From Psychrobacter sp. APC 3426 (GTDB lineage Bacteria; Pseudomonadota; Gammaproteobacteria; Pseudomonadales; Moraxellaceae): DNA of 64,000 bases. A program made the position numbers and the translations under genes. Positions 46,824 through 55,859 of the stretch are shown piece by piece; within the stretch, counting starts at the first letter, position 1, and each line of letters opens with the position of its first letter. The notes beneath the pieces were generated by a model. It worked only from the letters and a program-made list of their open reading frames with translations, made no database searches and was not told where the DNA came from. The stretch spans positions 1 through 64,000 of the forward strand of contig NZ_JASDCF010000012.1 in NCBI RefSeq assembly GCF_030408035.1. The letters run 5' to 3'.

Positions 46824-47960
46824 TTATAAATAAGCCAGCTCTTGCATCAGCTTATCATAGGCGAATTTTTCTTGCACATTTTGTTGCAGAGCAATTTTGC
46901 TTTGCTGTAAGCTATTTGCAAAGGTCTCAATCGCACTGCTAGCAGGTTGATAGCTCTCTAATATCGCTGATAGATTGATATCTTTTTGTAGTGCAGCGAG
47001 TCCTAAACAGAGACGGCGCATATCAAGCAACATCAATTCAGACAATTGGATAAATTCTATAATACTCAGCTGCTTTTGCCAATAATCACTGGCCGCCACA
47101 CTGCTACGTTTGCCACTACGCAATGCTTGCCAAGTGGTCAGCCACAGTGCGCGTTTGCTATACCACGGGGCTTGTGCCAACGCTATCGCTGCTAAGGGGG
47201 CGCCATTAGCCATTTGGATAAGTTGCTCAATCGCAGCGGTACCGACGGCTTCACGATTGACCGTAGAGCCAAGTACCTGTGTGACATAGTCAGTGGCCAC
47301 AGCAGGCTCAATCGTCTGCAAAGCCAACTGCTGCACACGACTTTTAATGGTCGGAAGCAGCTGTGCAGGACTGTCACTTATCAAAAACAAATGCACTTGC
47401 GCTTGCGGCTCTTCTAAGGTTTTCAGCAAAGCATTGGCAGCAGCAATGGTCATTTGCTCAGCGTGGTCTAGCACACAGATACGCAGTCCTTGTCCGCCTT
47501 GATAGATAAAAGGCTGCAACGCACGGATATCATCAACTTTTATCTTAAGTGCGCTATTGTTAGTCGCTTTGGCAGATTTTTTGTCTTTGGCAGTGCTGCT
47601 CGACTTCTCTTTGTTAGCAGTGTTTTCTGCACTGACTGGCATACTAATCAGTGGCAATGTCTGAAAGCTTGGATGGGTACCTGATCTAAGCCACTGACAG
47701 CTCTCACATTGTGCACAGGCCCCCGATGGATGGCTATCGCGCTGACGACATAACAGCCAAGCGACTAAGCGCCATACGAAAGCTCGCTTGCCCATCCCTT
47801 GCATACCTGCCGCCAATAGCGCATGAGGCAATGATTGCTGCTGTACGGTCACGCGCTTGGTGAGCTGTGTCCACAGTCCTTGTTGCCATGGTAATAATGG
47901 CGCAAAGTAAATATCATCGGCTGTATCTAGCGCACCTGTACTTTCCATCATATTACTCAT
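46824..47960 (-). CDS. holB: DNA polymerase III delta-prime subunit
   Basis: Part of the clamp loader that places the sliding clamp on DNA. 378 residues with HALLAAGMQGMGKRAFVWRLVAWLLC (a P-loop-like, degenerate GMGKR), the zinc-binding Cys set CRQRDSHPSGACAQCESC, the ALLKTLEEPQAQVHLFLISDSPAQLLPTIKSRVQQL sensor region and a C-terminal collar domain. An insert of about 25 residues rich in Lys, Ser and Ala follows the Cys module. pilZ comes next. Confidence 0.93.
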   Translation of the reverse strand: MSNMMESTGALDTADDIYFAPLLPWQQGLWTQLTKRVTVQQQSLPHALLAAGMQGMGKRAFVWRLVAWLLCRQRDSHPSGACAQCESCQWLRSGTHPSFQTLPLISMPVSAENTANKEKSSSTAKDKKSAKATNNSALKIKVDDIRALQPFIYQGGQGLRICVLDHAEQMTIAAANALLKTLEEPQAQVHLFLISDSPAQLLPTIKSRVQQLALQTIEPAVATDYVTQVLGSTVNREAVGTAAIEQLIQMANGAPLAAIALAQAPWYSKRALWLTTWQALRSGKRSSVAASDYWQKQLSIIEFIQLSELMLLDMRRLCLGLAALQKDINLSAILESYQPASSAIETFANSLQQSKIALQQNVQEKFAYDKLMQELAYL

Positions 47961-48060
47961 GCCTATTTATTATACTAATGACTGAACAAAATCTATTTCT
48001 TACTCAAAGTCCTGCTTATATATTTTTTAAATACATCTATCGAAAGTCAGAAGTCTACTT

Positions 48061-48208
48061 AATTTTTTGGTGGTGTTCTAAAAAGTATGCTGGCGCTAAA
48101 AGTCAATAAGAAGTCTATGCTAAGTTCTCTGATTCTATATGGCTTTCAAAGCTTCAAAAATTGTTCAAATTTTGATCAGCATACTTTTTGATACACCACC
48201 AATTTTTT
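48061..48208. mobile_element. MITE, 132 bp, with 24-bp inverted ends and 8-bp target duplication
   Basis: The element spans 48069-48200. The left end GGTGGTGTTCTAAAAAGTATGCTG and the right end read inward, GGTGGTGTATCAAAAAGTATGCTG, differ at three of 24 positions. AATTTTTT occurs directly outside both ends (48061-48068 and 48201-48208), a perfect 8-bp target duplication. The interior is AT-rich with no frame. End sequence starting in G-rich bases and an 8-bp duplication resemble IS1595/IS1016-type elements; the family is an inference. Confidence 0.85.
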
Positions 48209-48248
48209 AGGTGCTTAATTTTTTAGATGCTTAGGTCTCTAGCTGCTT
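48201..48248. repeat. 16-bp tandem repeat after kdsB
   Basis: AATTTTTTAGGTGCTT, AATTTTTTAGATGCTT and AGGTCTCTAGCTGCTT follow with a strict 16-bp period, ending six bases from the kdsB stop. A further partial unit (CTACTTAATTTTTT) lies on the other side of the MITE, so the MITE appears to have landed inside this array. Confidence 0.75.
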
Positions 48249-48254
48249 AAGCTA

Positions 48255-49061
48255 CTACTTAAACGGGTTTTGAAAATCAGCCAAACTCATCGCATTTAAA
48301 CGATCTAAATCTTCTTGAGTGTCGACACCTGCTGGTAGCTGGCAGGCTGCTGCTGCAATCGCAATATGTCCACCGTTTTCTAATACGCGCAGCTGCTCTA
48401 GACTCTCTAAAACCTCTAAAGGGGTTTGCGGCCAATGAACAAATCGTTGCAGCAGGCTGACACGATAGGCATAGAGACCCAAGTGGCGATAAGCATTCTT
48501 TGGCGGTTGCTGACCTTGCTCATTGGCCAAGACAACATCGCGGTCACAAGGAATCGGCGCTCGGCTAAAATATAAGGCACGCTGCAAATCATTAGATTGT
48601 TGGCTGACGACCTTCACTACAGAAGGACGCTGGAAAGTCTCATAATCGTCAATAGACTCATACAGTGTGGCCATAACGCTGTCATTATCTGCAACCAAAA
48701 GCGCCTTAACCTGCTCTAATAATAACGGAGGTACTAACGGTTCATCACCTTGCATGTTGACGACAATATCGTTTTCAGCCCACCCTTTGATGGCAGCGAC
48801 TTCGGCCAAACGGTCAGTACCTGAAGCATGCGCGCTACTCGTCATAACCACATCAAAACCGGCTTGCTTGCACACCTGAGCAATGCGCTCATCATCGGTG
48901 GCAATACACATATCATCAGCGAAATATGCCGCTTGTGCCTTTTCAGCGACCCAAAGAATCATAGGTTTACCATGGATAGTCAGTAGTGGCTTGCCAGGCA
49001 AGCGTGTGCTCTTAAAACGCGCAGGAATAACAATGTGGGTTTTGGCTTCTGTGACAGACAT
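48255..49061 (-). CDS. kdsB: 3-deoxy-manno-octulosonate cytidylyltransferase
   Basis: Makes CMP-Kdo for the lipopolysaccharide inner core. 268 residues with [15 protein letters not shown] at the CTP site, [46 protein letters not shown], and [15 protein letters not shown], all standard. It ends the exbB-exbD-msbA-lpxK-kdsB run, 82 bp after lpxK, so Kdo activation and lipid A phosphorylation and export are grouped here. Confidence 0.97.
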   Translation of the reverse strand: MSVTEAKTHIVIPARFKSTRLPGKPLLTIHGKPMILWVAEKAQAAYFADDMCIATDDERIAQVCKQAGFDVVMTSSAHASGTDRLAEVAAIKGWAENDIVVNMQGDEPLVPPLLLEQVKALLVADNDSVMATLYESIDDYETFQRPSVVKVVSQQSNDLQRALYFSRAPIPCDRDVVLANEQGQQPPKNAYRHLGLYAYRVSLLQRFVHWPQTPLEVLESLEQLRVLENGGHIAIAAAACQLPAGVDTQEDLDRLNAMSLADFQNPFK

Positions 49062-49143
49062 ATTTGATTCCTATCGCAATTTTATTTAAAAACGTCATTT
49101 ATATAGCGGCTGCTAGACTAAGGAGTAATGTTGGCGCTGCCAA

Positions 49144-50313
49144 TTAATTTTTAGAGGCTGGTGTTGTATTTGACATCGTTTGACGTTCCTTAGCCTCAAT
49201 GCCCAGTGCTTTTATTTGATGTTCTAATAGTTGGTAACAGTCATCAGACAATAAAGCGGTTACAGGCAATACCCATAGTCTATTTACAAGCTCTTGATAC
49301 TCGTCATTCAGTGGGTTTGCGGTGGTTGCCTGTGCGAATAACGCTCTAATTTTCACCGCATCTTTACTGGTGACCACAATTGGATAATCACTATATTGTA
49401 GCAGTTCAACCAAGGTAAACTCATAGTGGTCAGGATAAGGATGACCTATGACCTTATAACCAAGTGAACCCAAGGTATCAAAAAAACGCTGTGGATAGCC
49501 GATACCGCTCACGGCATGTACCTGACTGCCCTTTTTAGGGACTGTATTATTAGACGCCGTATTTTTAGGAATTGTATCAATGATTTGCGAATCAGACACT
49601 TCAGGTTGCCACAAAAGCTGCATGTCATCTGCTTGCATATACATGGTCAAACGACTGCTTTGATGTTGGCTGTCTTTATCTATATTGGCCAACACTGTCT
49701 CACGTTTTTCATGATAGATAACATTGGCGCCTTCTAACCGAGACATAGGCTCACGCAAAAACCCCGTTGGTAGCAACTGTTGATTTCCAAAGCCACGGGC
49801 GGCGTCAACCACTATCCATTCTATATCTCGTTGCAGCGCATAATGCTGCAACCCGTCATCCGCAATAATCAGTTGCAGGTCTGGATGAGCAGCCAGTAAC
49901 GTAGTGATTGCTTGCTCCCGATTGGGACTCACTGCCATTGGTGCGTGAGTCATACTGACAATCAAACAAGGCTCATCCCCTACTACATTGGGCAAACTGT
50001 GGGCATTGACCAATGCTGGCATCTGCTTATGATCGCCACCATAACCGCGGCTAATAACCCCTACTTTGATGTTTTTTTTCTGCAGATAATTGACCAATGC
50101 AATGATTAGTGGCGTTTTTCCACTGCCACCCACGCTAATATTGCCGATGACCATGACAGGTATGGGTGCTCGATAACTGGATAACAATCCAAGTTTGTAG
50201 GCTTGGCGACGCAGCATCGTGATAAGACCATACAACCAGCTAATAGGCAATAACAGCCACAGCCAAGCAGCTTGTCGTTGCCATGCACGCGTTACTGTTG
50301 TCTCAATGCTCAT
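49144..50313 (-). CDS. lpxK: Tetraacyldisaccharide 4'-kinase
   Basis: Phosphorylates the lipid A disaccharide precursor at the inner membrane. 389 residues, a little longer than usual. One N-terminal membrane helix (about 15-35) is followed by the P-loop GGSGKTP at 62-68, GVISRGYGG, VGDEPCLI, PNREQAI, DDGLQHYALQRDIEWIVVD and GIGYPQRFFDTLGSLG. A hydrophilic insert of about 45 residues rich in Asp, Gln and Asn separates the last two. The spacing of 49 bp from msbA supports one operon. Confidence 0.95.
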   Translation of the reverse strand: MSIETTVTRAWQRQAAWLWLLLPISWLYGLITMLRRQAYKLGLLSSYRAPIPVMVIGNISVGGSGKTPLIIALVNYLQKKNIKVGVISRGYGGDHKQMPALVNAHSLPNVVGDEPCLIVSMTHAPMAVSPNREQAITTLLAAHPDLQLIIADDGLQHYALQRDIEWIVVDAARGFGNQQLLPTGFLREPMSRLEGANVIYHEKRETVLANIDKDSQHQSSRLTMYMQADDMQLLWQPEVSDSQIIDTIPKNTASNNTVPKKGSQVHAVSGIGYPQRFFDTLGSLGYKVIGHPYPDHYEFTLVELLQYSDYPIVVTSKDAVKIRALFAQATTANPLNDEYQELVNRLWVLPVTALLSDDCYQLLEHQIKALGIEAKERQTMSNTTPASKN

Positions 50314-50362
50314 TGTTATTGGTCACTTATGTATTGGTTCAGCGCGCGCTCATTAGCTGCAT

Positions 50363-52150
50363 CTATTCGAAGTCTCGCGCGTACATTTGCGCATAATGAC
50401 CTTGCATCTGCATCAACTCATGATGAGTACCCAATTCAACAATCTGACCGCCATCTAACACAGCGATACGGTCGGCTGACTCAATCGTTGTCAGGCGATG
50501 CGCTATGACTAAGGTAGTACGGTCTTTCATGACGTTATCAAGCGCTTGCTGAATGTAGTACTCTGATTCATTATCCAAAGCACTGGTCGCTTCATCTAAA
50601 ATCAGTATCGGTGCATCTTTCAATAACGCCCGAGCAATAGATAAGCGTTGACGTTGTCCGCCAGATAGCTGCAGACCCTCAGCCCCGATTTCACTTTGAT
50701 AGCCATTTGGCATTTTCATAATAAAATCATGAGCAAAAGCGTCTTTCGCCGCGCGTTCGACTTCAGCTTGGGTTTTATTGGCCAAGCTGCCGTAAGCGAT
50801 ATTGTTGAATACCGTTGTGTTGAATAGCACCACTTGCTGATTGACCATCGCAATCTGGGCGCGCAGGCTTTCAAGCTTAATGTCTTCGATTGGCATGCCA
50901 TCTAAGGTAATCTGCCCAGACGAGGTTGATAAGGTGCGTGTCAATAAATTGACCAAAGATGACTTACCAGCACCACTTCGCCCTACTAAGGCAACCGTTT
51001 CTCCAGCTCGAACATCTAAAGTAAAATCACGTAACGCCACCGTCGAATCCGGATAAACCAAACTGATATTGTCTAAATGGATTTCACCGGACAATGATGG
51101 GCTAAATGTGCCTATATCTTCTTCTTCAGGCTCATCAAGCAGCGCAAAAATTGACTCACCTGCTGCAATGCCTTTTTGTAGTTTTTGGTTGACGTCAGTC
51201 AGAGAACGCACTGGTTTGCTGAGCAATCCTGCAGCGGCGATATAAGAGATAAACTCACCTGCTGAGATATTGTCTATCACTGCGGGACGCAGGGCAAGCC
51301 ATACCACAACTGACATCGCCATTGCCATCAGCAGCTGCACAGCTGGCGTGTTGATACTGTTGGTGACGACGACCTTCATGCCTTGACGTAAGTTCTTCTT
51401 TGATGTTTTATCAAAGCGCTCAGCTTCGTACGCTTGGCCGCCATAGTTTTTGACCACTTGGTAGCCACCGATGACCTCGTTGGTGATATGACTGACATCA
51501 CCCATGGTCTCTTGAATGCCTTTAGACAGCTTTAAATAACGCTTGGAGGCTACCCGAATCAGCCACAGTATTGGCGGCAGCACAAGAAACAAAATCAACG
51601 TCAAACGCCAATTGCTATAAAGTAGAAAACCTATCAATGCGATAACCGTCAAGCCATCACGCAATAAAGTCTTCATGGAGTCTGTACTGGCAGCCGTTAC
51701 TTGTTCAACATCAAATATCAGCTTTGATGAGATAGTGCCGGCCGGATTGGCTAGGTAAAATGAGCTTGGTAAACGCAATAGCTTGTTAAAGACCTCGACC
51801 CGTAATTCATATACCAAGTTGCGTGAGACCAAGGCGGTGTAATAGTTCCCTAAAAAAGTGCCCACGCCTCGCACAAAGAACAACAACACAATGATAAATG
51901 GAAATAGGTCTTGCTTACTCTGATCGTTTTGGTTGATAGCATCGGTGATATATTGCAGTAGTTTAGCAATCCAAATTTCTGTCGCCGCGTTGATAGCAAA
52001 GCCCACGATGGTCAATAACAAAGCCCACCAATAGGGCTTTAAATACCTTAATAGGCGCAGTAATGTTTTGTGCTTAGGTGTGCTCGACGGCACTGCTGAT
52101 AGTTTTTTAGCAGAAGTTTTTGTAGAGTCAGGTTGATTAGCTTGGCTCAT
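50363..52150 (-). CDS. msbA: Lipid A export ATP-binding/permease protein MsbA
   Basis: Flips lipid A-core across the inner membrane. 595 residues: six membrane helices in residues about 35-330, then an ATPase with Walker A GRSGAGKSS, Q-loop in MVNQQVVLF, signature LSGGQRQR, Walker B ILILDEATSALD and switch IAHRLTT. A 20-residue polar N-terminus precedes the first helix. The lpxK gene directly downstream identifies it as MsbA rather than a general exporter. Confidence 0.95.
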   Translation of the reverse strand: MSQANQPDSTKTSAKKLSAVPSSTPKHKTLLRLLRYLKPYWWALLLTIVGFAINAATEIWIAKLLQYITDAINQNDQSKQDLFPFIIVLLFFVRGVGTFLGNYYTALVSRNLVYELRVEVFNKLLRLPSSFYLANPAGTISSKLIFDVEQVTAASTDSMKTLLRDGLTVIALIGFLLYSNWRLTLILFLVLPPILWLIRVASKRYLKLSKGIQETMGDVSHITNEVIGGYQVVKNYGGQAYEAERFDKTSKKNLRQGMKVVVTNSINTPAVQLLMAMAMSVVVWLALRPAVIDNISAGEFISYIAAAGLLSKPVRSLTDVNQKLQKGIAAGESIFALLDEPEEEDIGTFSPSLSGEIHLDNISLVYPDSTVALRDFTLDVRAGETVALVGRSGAGKSSLVNLLTRTLSTSSGQITLDGMPIEDIKLESLRAQIAMVNQQVVLFNTTVFNNIAYGSLANKTQAEVERAAKDAFAHDFIMKMPNGYQSEIGAEGLQLSGGQRQRLSIARALLKDAPILILDEATSALDNESEYYIQQALDNVMKDRTTLVIAHRLTTIESADRIAVLDGGQIVELGTHHELMQMQGHYAQMYARDFE

Positions 52151-52237
52151 AAAAGCCTCAATTTAGGGTTATGGCATGAGTGGGCTGCACTTAAGATACA
52201 GTTTTATGATTTCAATGACATCGAAAATAGCCATTGC

Positions 52238-52669
52238 TTACTGCGGTAATGGCTGACCAAGGGGTACGACCGTACTAATATTAAGATTTAAAAATCCCAG
52301 CTTACCCGCAATATCAATGACCCGCACCACTGATTGATGGGTAGCATTGGCATCCGCTGCAATAACAAATAGCATGTCACGATTACTGCCCGCCTCTTGC
52401 TGTAACATACTGGTCAACTCAGCCTCATTGCTGCTGGCAAGAGTAATACCATTAACCAAATAACTGCCGTCTTCTTGTACGGCCACTTCGATACTATTCT
52501 TTTGCTCAGTCAGTGCAACGCCTTCAGCTTCAGGCAGGATAATATTTAAGCGACTAAAATGATTAAAAGAGGTTGCCAATAACAAAAAAACAATCAGAAA
52601 CAATAAGCAGTCAATCATTGGTGTTAGATTAATTTCAAGCGGCTCAACCGTCGGTTTTCTAAAGCGCAT
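52238..52669 (-). CDS. exbD: ExbD/TolR family biopolymer transport protein
   Basis: 143 residues: a short cytoplasmic start (RFRKPTVEPLEINL), one membrane helix with the essential Asp in TPMIDCLLFLIVFLLLA, and a periplasmic ExbD/TolR domain with the final VVPLGQP. Together with ExbB it forms a proton-driven motor. There is no tonB or tolA in the window, so the partner is uncertain. Gene order exbB-exbD-msbA-lpxK is a known gammaproteobacterial arrangement. Confidence 0.9.
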   Translation of the reverse strand: MRFRKPTVEPLEINLTPMIDCLLFLIVFLLLATSFNHFSRLNIILPEAEGVALTEQKNSIEVAVQEDGSYLVNGITLASSNEAELTSMLQQEAGSNRDMLFVIAADANATHQSVVRVIDIAGKLGFLNLNISTVVPLGQPLPQ

Positions 52670-52734
52670 ATTATTCTCTTCAAGATACTTGATACTAACA
52701 GATACACTGTATTACTTATTGATAACTGCCATTA

Positions 52735-53460
52735 CTATGAAGTAACGACAGAACCGGTTACCGAACCACTCTCTTGTTCGAATGAGTGCTCATAGCCTTC
52801 ATCAACACTTGTGCCTCTAGCAGCTGTACCAGCAGTAGGCGTACCATCCAATAACTGATAGTCATACAGCTCTTGAATCATCAGACCGGCTTGGGTCTCA
52901 AACTGCGCATTGATATCAATGATACGGCGCTGAAAGTAACGATAAGCGACCAGTGCTGGTATGGCAACAATCATACCAGCAGCAGTGGTAATCAAAGCTT
53001 GTGATACACCAGCCGCCAACATGGTTGGGTCTTGCATCGCACCATCTGTAATCGCTAAAAACGATGAGATAATACCCAATACTGTACCTAATAACCCAAG
53101 CAATGGGGCAATCGCCCCTATGGTGCCAAGCATATTAATGTTTTTTTCTAGCTGATGCACCTGCACACTGGCACGATTCTGCATATGCATGGTCATAGAG
53201 TCCAAACCATACTGACGATAAAGAAGCCCGGTCGCCAGAATATCACCCAAGGGTGTTTTTTCTTTGACATTCATCAATTGGGTACGCCCGATATCGCCAT
53301 TCTCACGTAATCGAGTAATCAGCTGTTCACGCAATCTGCCTGGAACGATTTTATTGAACTGTAAGGTATGGCTACGTTCGATGATAATAACCAACGCCAA
53401 AATTGAGCAAATCACAATCGGTGTCATCAACCAACCGCCCGCCTTTACCAACTCCCACAT
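52735..53460 (-). CDS. exbB: ExbB/TolQ/MotA family proton channel protein
   Basis: 241 residues with three membrane segments: near residues 10-28 (TPIVICSILALVIIIERS), about 108-135 (NINMLGTIGAIAPLLGLLGTVLGIISSF), and 150-175 (GVSQALITTAAGMIVAIPALVAYRYF). The GLLGTV and TTAAG segments are the proton-path signatures. It is 65 bp upstream of exbD, its partner. A polar C-terminal tail of about 35 residues lies beyond the usual end. Confidence 0.92.
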   Translation of the reverse strand: MWELVKAGGWLMTPIVICSILALVIIIERSHTLQFNKIVPGRLREQLITRLRENGDIGRTQLMNVKEKTPLGDILATGLLYRQYGLDSMTMHMQNRASVQVHQLEKNINMLGTIGAIAPLLGLLGTVLGIISSFLAITDGAMQDPTMLAAGVSQALITTAAGMIVAIPALVAYRYFQRRIIDINAQFETQAGLMIQELYDYQLLDGTPTAGTAARGTSVDEGYEHSFEQESGSVTGSVVTS

Positions 53461-53510
53461 ACTGACTCTCTTCTATATTTTTACAAAATAGTTATGACAA
53501 GGATGGTTCT

Positions 53511-53585
53511 ATATCAGCAATAGCCATTTAAACAATAAGCATTTGAATAACAATCACCTAAACAATAGTCACTAAAATAACACTC
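53511..53585. repeat. 15-bp tandem repeat, five units, between parB and exbB
   Basis: Five degenerate units of exactly 15 bp: ATATCAGCAATAGCC, ATTTAAACAATAAGC, ATTTGAATAACAATC, ACCTAAACAATAGTC, ACTAAAATAACACTC. They begin 18 bp past the parB stop and end about 50 bp before the exbB start. Confidence 0.75.
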
Positions 53586-53603
53586 GCACACCTATCATGC
53601 GTT

Positions 53604-54719
53604 TTACGCTTGCGCTTCTATATGCTTAATCAATGCAGCCAACTGATCTTGGCTATGGAAGAATATCTCGACACTGCCCTGTCCGTCTTTTTTATGTTTG
53701 AGTTTGACTTCAGCACCAAGCATATCTGTCAAACGTTGCGTCAAACGCTCAGCATCATGAGATTGTGCTTGCTCAGTACGATTAGGTTTTGGCGCAGGTT
53801 GCAGGATTGATTTGACCAGTTTTTCAGCGTCACGCACTGTCATGCCACCATCGATAATTTTTTGCGCGATGATAGGTTGTTGTTCTGATGATAGTGCCAA
53901 TAATGTACGAGCATGACCCATATCTAAGGCGCTGTTTGCCAAATGGTCTTTGACTGTATCGTGCAGCTGATTCAAACGCAGTAGATTCGATACCGTGGTA
54001 CGCGCTTTACCAACCACTTCGGCTATCATCGCATGACTCATGCCAAATTCTGTATGAAAGCGCTGTAAAGCAGCAGCCTGCTCAATCACTGACAGGTCTT
54101 CACGTTGGATATTTTCAATCAAAGCCAGTGCAATAGCGAGCTCATCTGATAGCGCACGCTCAATGGCCGGAATGACAGACTTACCTGCCATTTTCGCCGC
54201 ACGCCAGCGACGCTCACCAGCGATAATTTCATGAGTAACAAATGCTTCGCTTTTATCCTCATTAGCCAGCAATGGGCGAATGACGATAGGCTGCATCACG
54301 CCATGCTGCTCAATAGAAGACGCCAATTCTGCCAATGCGGTTTCGCTCATGTCACGGCGCGGTTGATACTTACCCGCTTGCAAGCGCGTGACATCGATTT
54401 GCACCAAACTGATTTGATCTTCGACAGCAGCATTATCTGTGGTAGCAGCACGAGATTTTTTGGCAGGGGCTTTACTCGCTGTTCGCGGTGAGCGTGCCGT
54501 GGTGCTGCCAGACATGTTGGGTACTGCTTTTTTCGCCGTTGTTTCTTGCTTACCCTGTTTACTAGGCGCACTAGTACTTTGCAGTGCATCTGGCAAAGTA
54601 TTGTCACGCGCAGCCATATCGTCTTGCAAGGCAGAGGCGGTAATTTGCTTTTCTTTTTTGATTGACCCTAATAAGGCATCTAAGCCTCGATTGGCAGCCA
54701 ACCCTCTCTTCTTCGCCAT
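53604..54719 (-). CDS. parB: Chromosome partitioning protein ParB
   Basis: A CTP-dependent clamp that loads at parS and spreads on DNA. 371 residues. After a low-complexity linker (about 30-100, rich in Ala, Lys, Ser and Thr) come VTRLQAGKYQPRRDMSETALAELASSIEQHGVMQPIVIRP, the GERRWRAAKMAG box, ENIQREDLSVIEQAAALQR, and the helix-turn-helix VVGKARTTVSNLLRL with LDMGHARTLLAL. The C-terminal dimer domain ends with SVEIFFHSQDQL. parA is upstream. No good parS site was found in the window. Confidence 0.95.
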   Translation of the reverse strand: MAKKRGLAANRGLDALLGSIKKEKQITASALQDDMAARDNTLPDALQSTSAPSKQGKQETTAKKAVPNMSGSTTARSPRTASKAPAKKSRAATTDNAAVEDQISLVQIDVTRLQAGKYQPRRDMSETALAELASSIEQHGVMQPIVIRPLLANEDKSEAFVTHEIIAGERRWRAAKMAGKSVIPAIERALSDELAIALALIENIQREDLSVIEQAAALQRFHTEFGMSHAMIAEVVGKARTTVSNLLRLNQLHDTVKDHLANSALDMGHARTLLALSSEQQPIIAQKIIDGGMTVRDAEKLVKSILQPAPKPNRTEQAQSHDAERLTQRLTDMLGAEVKLKHKKDGQGSVEIFFHSQDQLAALIKHIEAQA

Positions 54720-54895
54720 GATTACCTATCCTCTAACGCTAAAATAAAAGCCAAACAATGATTAATACGGCTTACTCATTACTTATAAATACGATATTCA
54801 GTGCTGTTTTTCTATAAGGTCATTTTCTATCATGATCCGTTTTTATGCTCACATACGCGCGTTTGCATACTTTCTTTCGCTCACCCAAAAAACCA

Positions 54896-55675
54896 CTAGT
54901 GGCTTTGTTTCATTACTTCAGCAGCGAGCTTTAAGTAGGCGCGAGAGCCTTTTGACCATCGCTCATAGGCAATAACTGGTAGACCATGCGCCGGCGCCTC
55001 TGCCAAGCGAATATTTCTTGGGATGTGCGTTTTGTACATAATCTCGCCAAAGTGCGCTTCTAATTCAGCAGAGACATCACGTGCCAATGTATTACGTGCA
55101 TCAAATAACGTTCTCACGACACCGCGAATGTATAAATTAGGGTTGAGCTCCGTTAAACGCTCAATCGTCTGTGATAAATCAGCCAAACCTTCTAGTGCAT
55201 AATACTCACACTGCATAGGGATAATCACCCCATCAGTGGCAACCAACGCGTTAATCGTTAGCAAGTTCAAACTAGGTGCACAGTCTATGATGACATAATC
55301 ATAAGCAGGTTTATTAGCCGCAACCTGATGTTGAATCAATTCTGCCATCGCTGTTTTAAACAACTCATGGCTATCGGTTTTACTCATCAAGGTGATATCC
55401 ATACCAGCCAAATCACGATTGGCACCGATGACATCAAACCCTGCTGGACTGGCAACGATAGCATCAGACAGCGACACACCGTCGAGCAGCACATCGGCTA
55501 TCGTTAGCTCTAACTCGTTTTTGTCAACACCAGTACCACTGGTCGCATTACCTTGTGGGTCTAGGTCAATCAGCAGTACGTGCTTGCGTTTAGCAGCCAA
55601 ACTGGCGGTCAAATTCACCGCTGTCGTGGTTTTACCCACACCGCCTTTTTGATTCGCGATTGCTATGATTTCCAT
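54896..55675 (-). CDS. parA: Chromosome partitioning ATPase ParA
   Basis: A deviant Walker ATPase that moves the ParB-parS complex. About 259 residues with NQKGGVGKTTTAVNL, LLIDLDPQGNATSG, YDYVIIDCAPSLNLLTINAL, and MQCEYYALEGLADL, all standard for chromosomal ParA (Soj). I start at the ATG at 55675 (MEIIAIANQKGG), the common family start; an ATG at 55687 adds four residues. rsmG precedes and parB follows, the usual order near chromosome origins, but mnmG, rpmH and dnaA are not in the window. Confidence 0.95.
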   Translation of the reverse strand: MEIIAIANQKGGVGKTTTAVNLTASLAAKRKHVLLIDLDPQGNATSGTGVDKNELELTIADVLLDGVSLSDAIVASPAGFDVIGANRDLAGMDITLMSKTDSHELFKTAMAELIQHQVAANKPAYDYVIIDCAPSLNLLTINALVATDGVIIPMQCEYYALEGLADLSQTIERLTELNPNLYIRGVVRTLFDARNTLARDVSAELEAHFGEIMYKTHIPRNIRLAEAPAHGLPVIAYERWSKGSRAYLKLAAEVMKQSH

Positions 55676-55859
55676 ACACTCACTCAATTTAATTAGGGTC
55701 TATTACTGTTATTATCTTTTGAACTACTACACTCATAGGAGTGCACCATCATCCAGCTGTTTATTGATGGCGTCTGCCCACTCTCTCATGACGTTTGGGA
55801 TATTATGCCATTTAATTACAGACGTAAACTGTGTTTCACGACTACAAGGTGCTCATAGC

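Noticed and set aside
55832..55840. parS-like half site TGTTTCACG
   Set aside because: Only one arm matches the palindromic consensus; functional sites are usually near-perfect.
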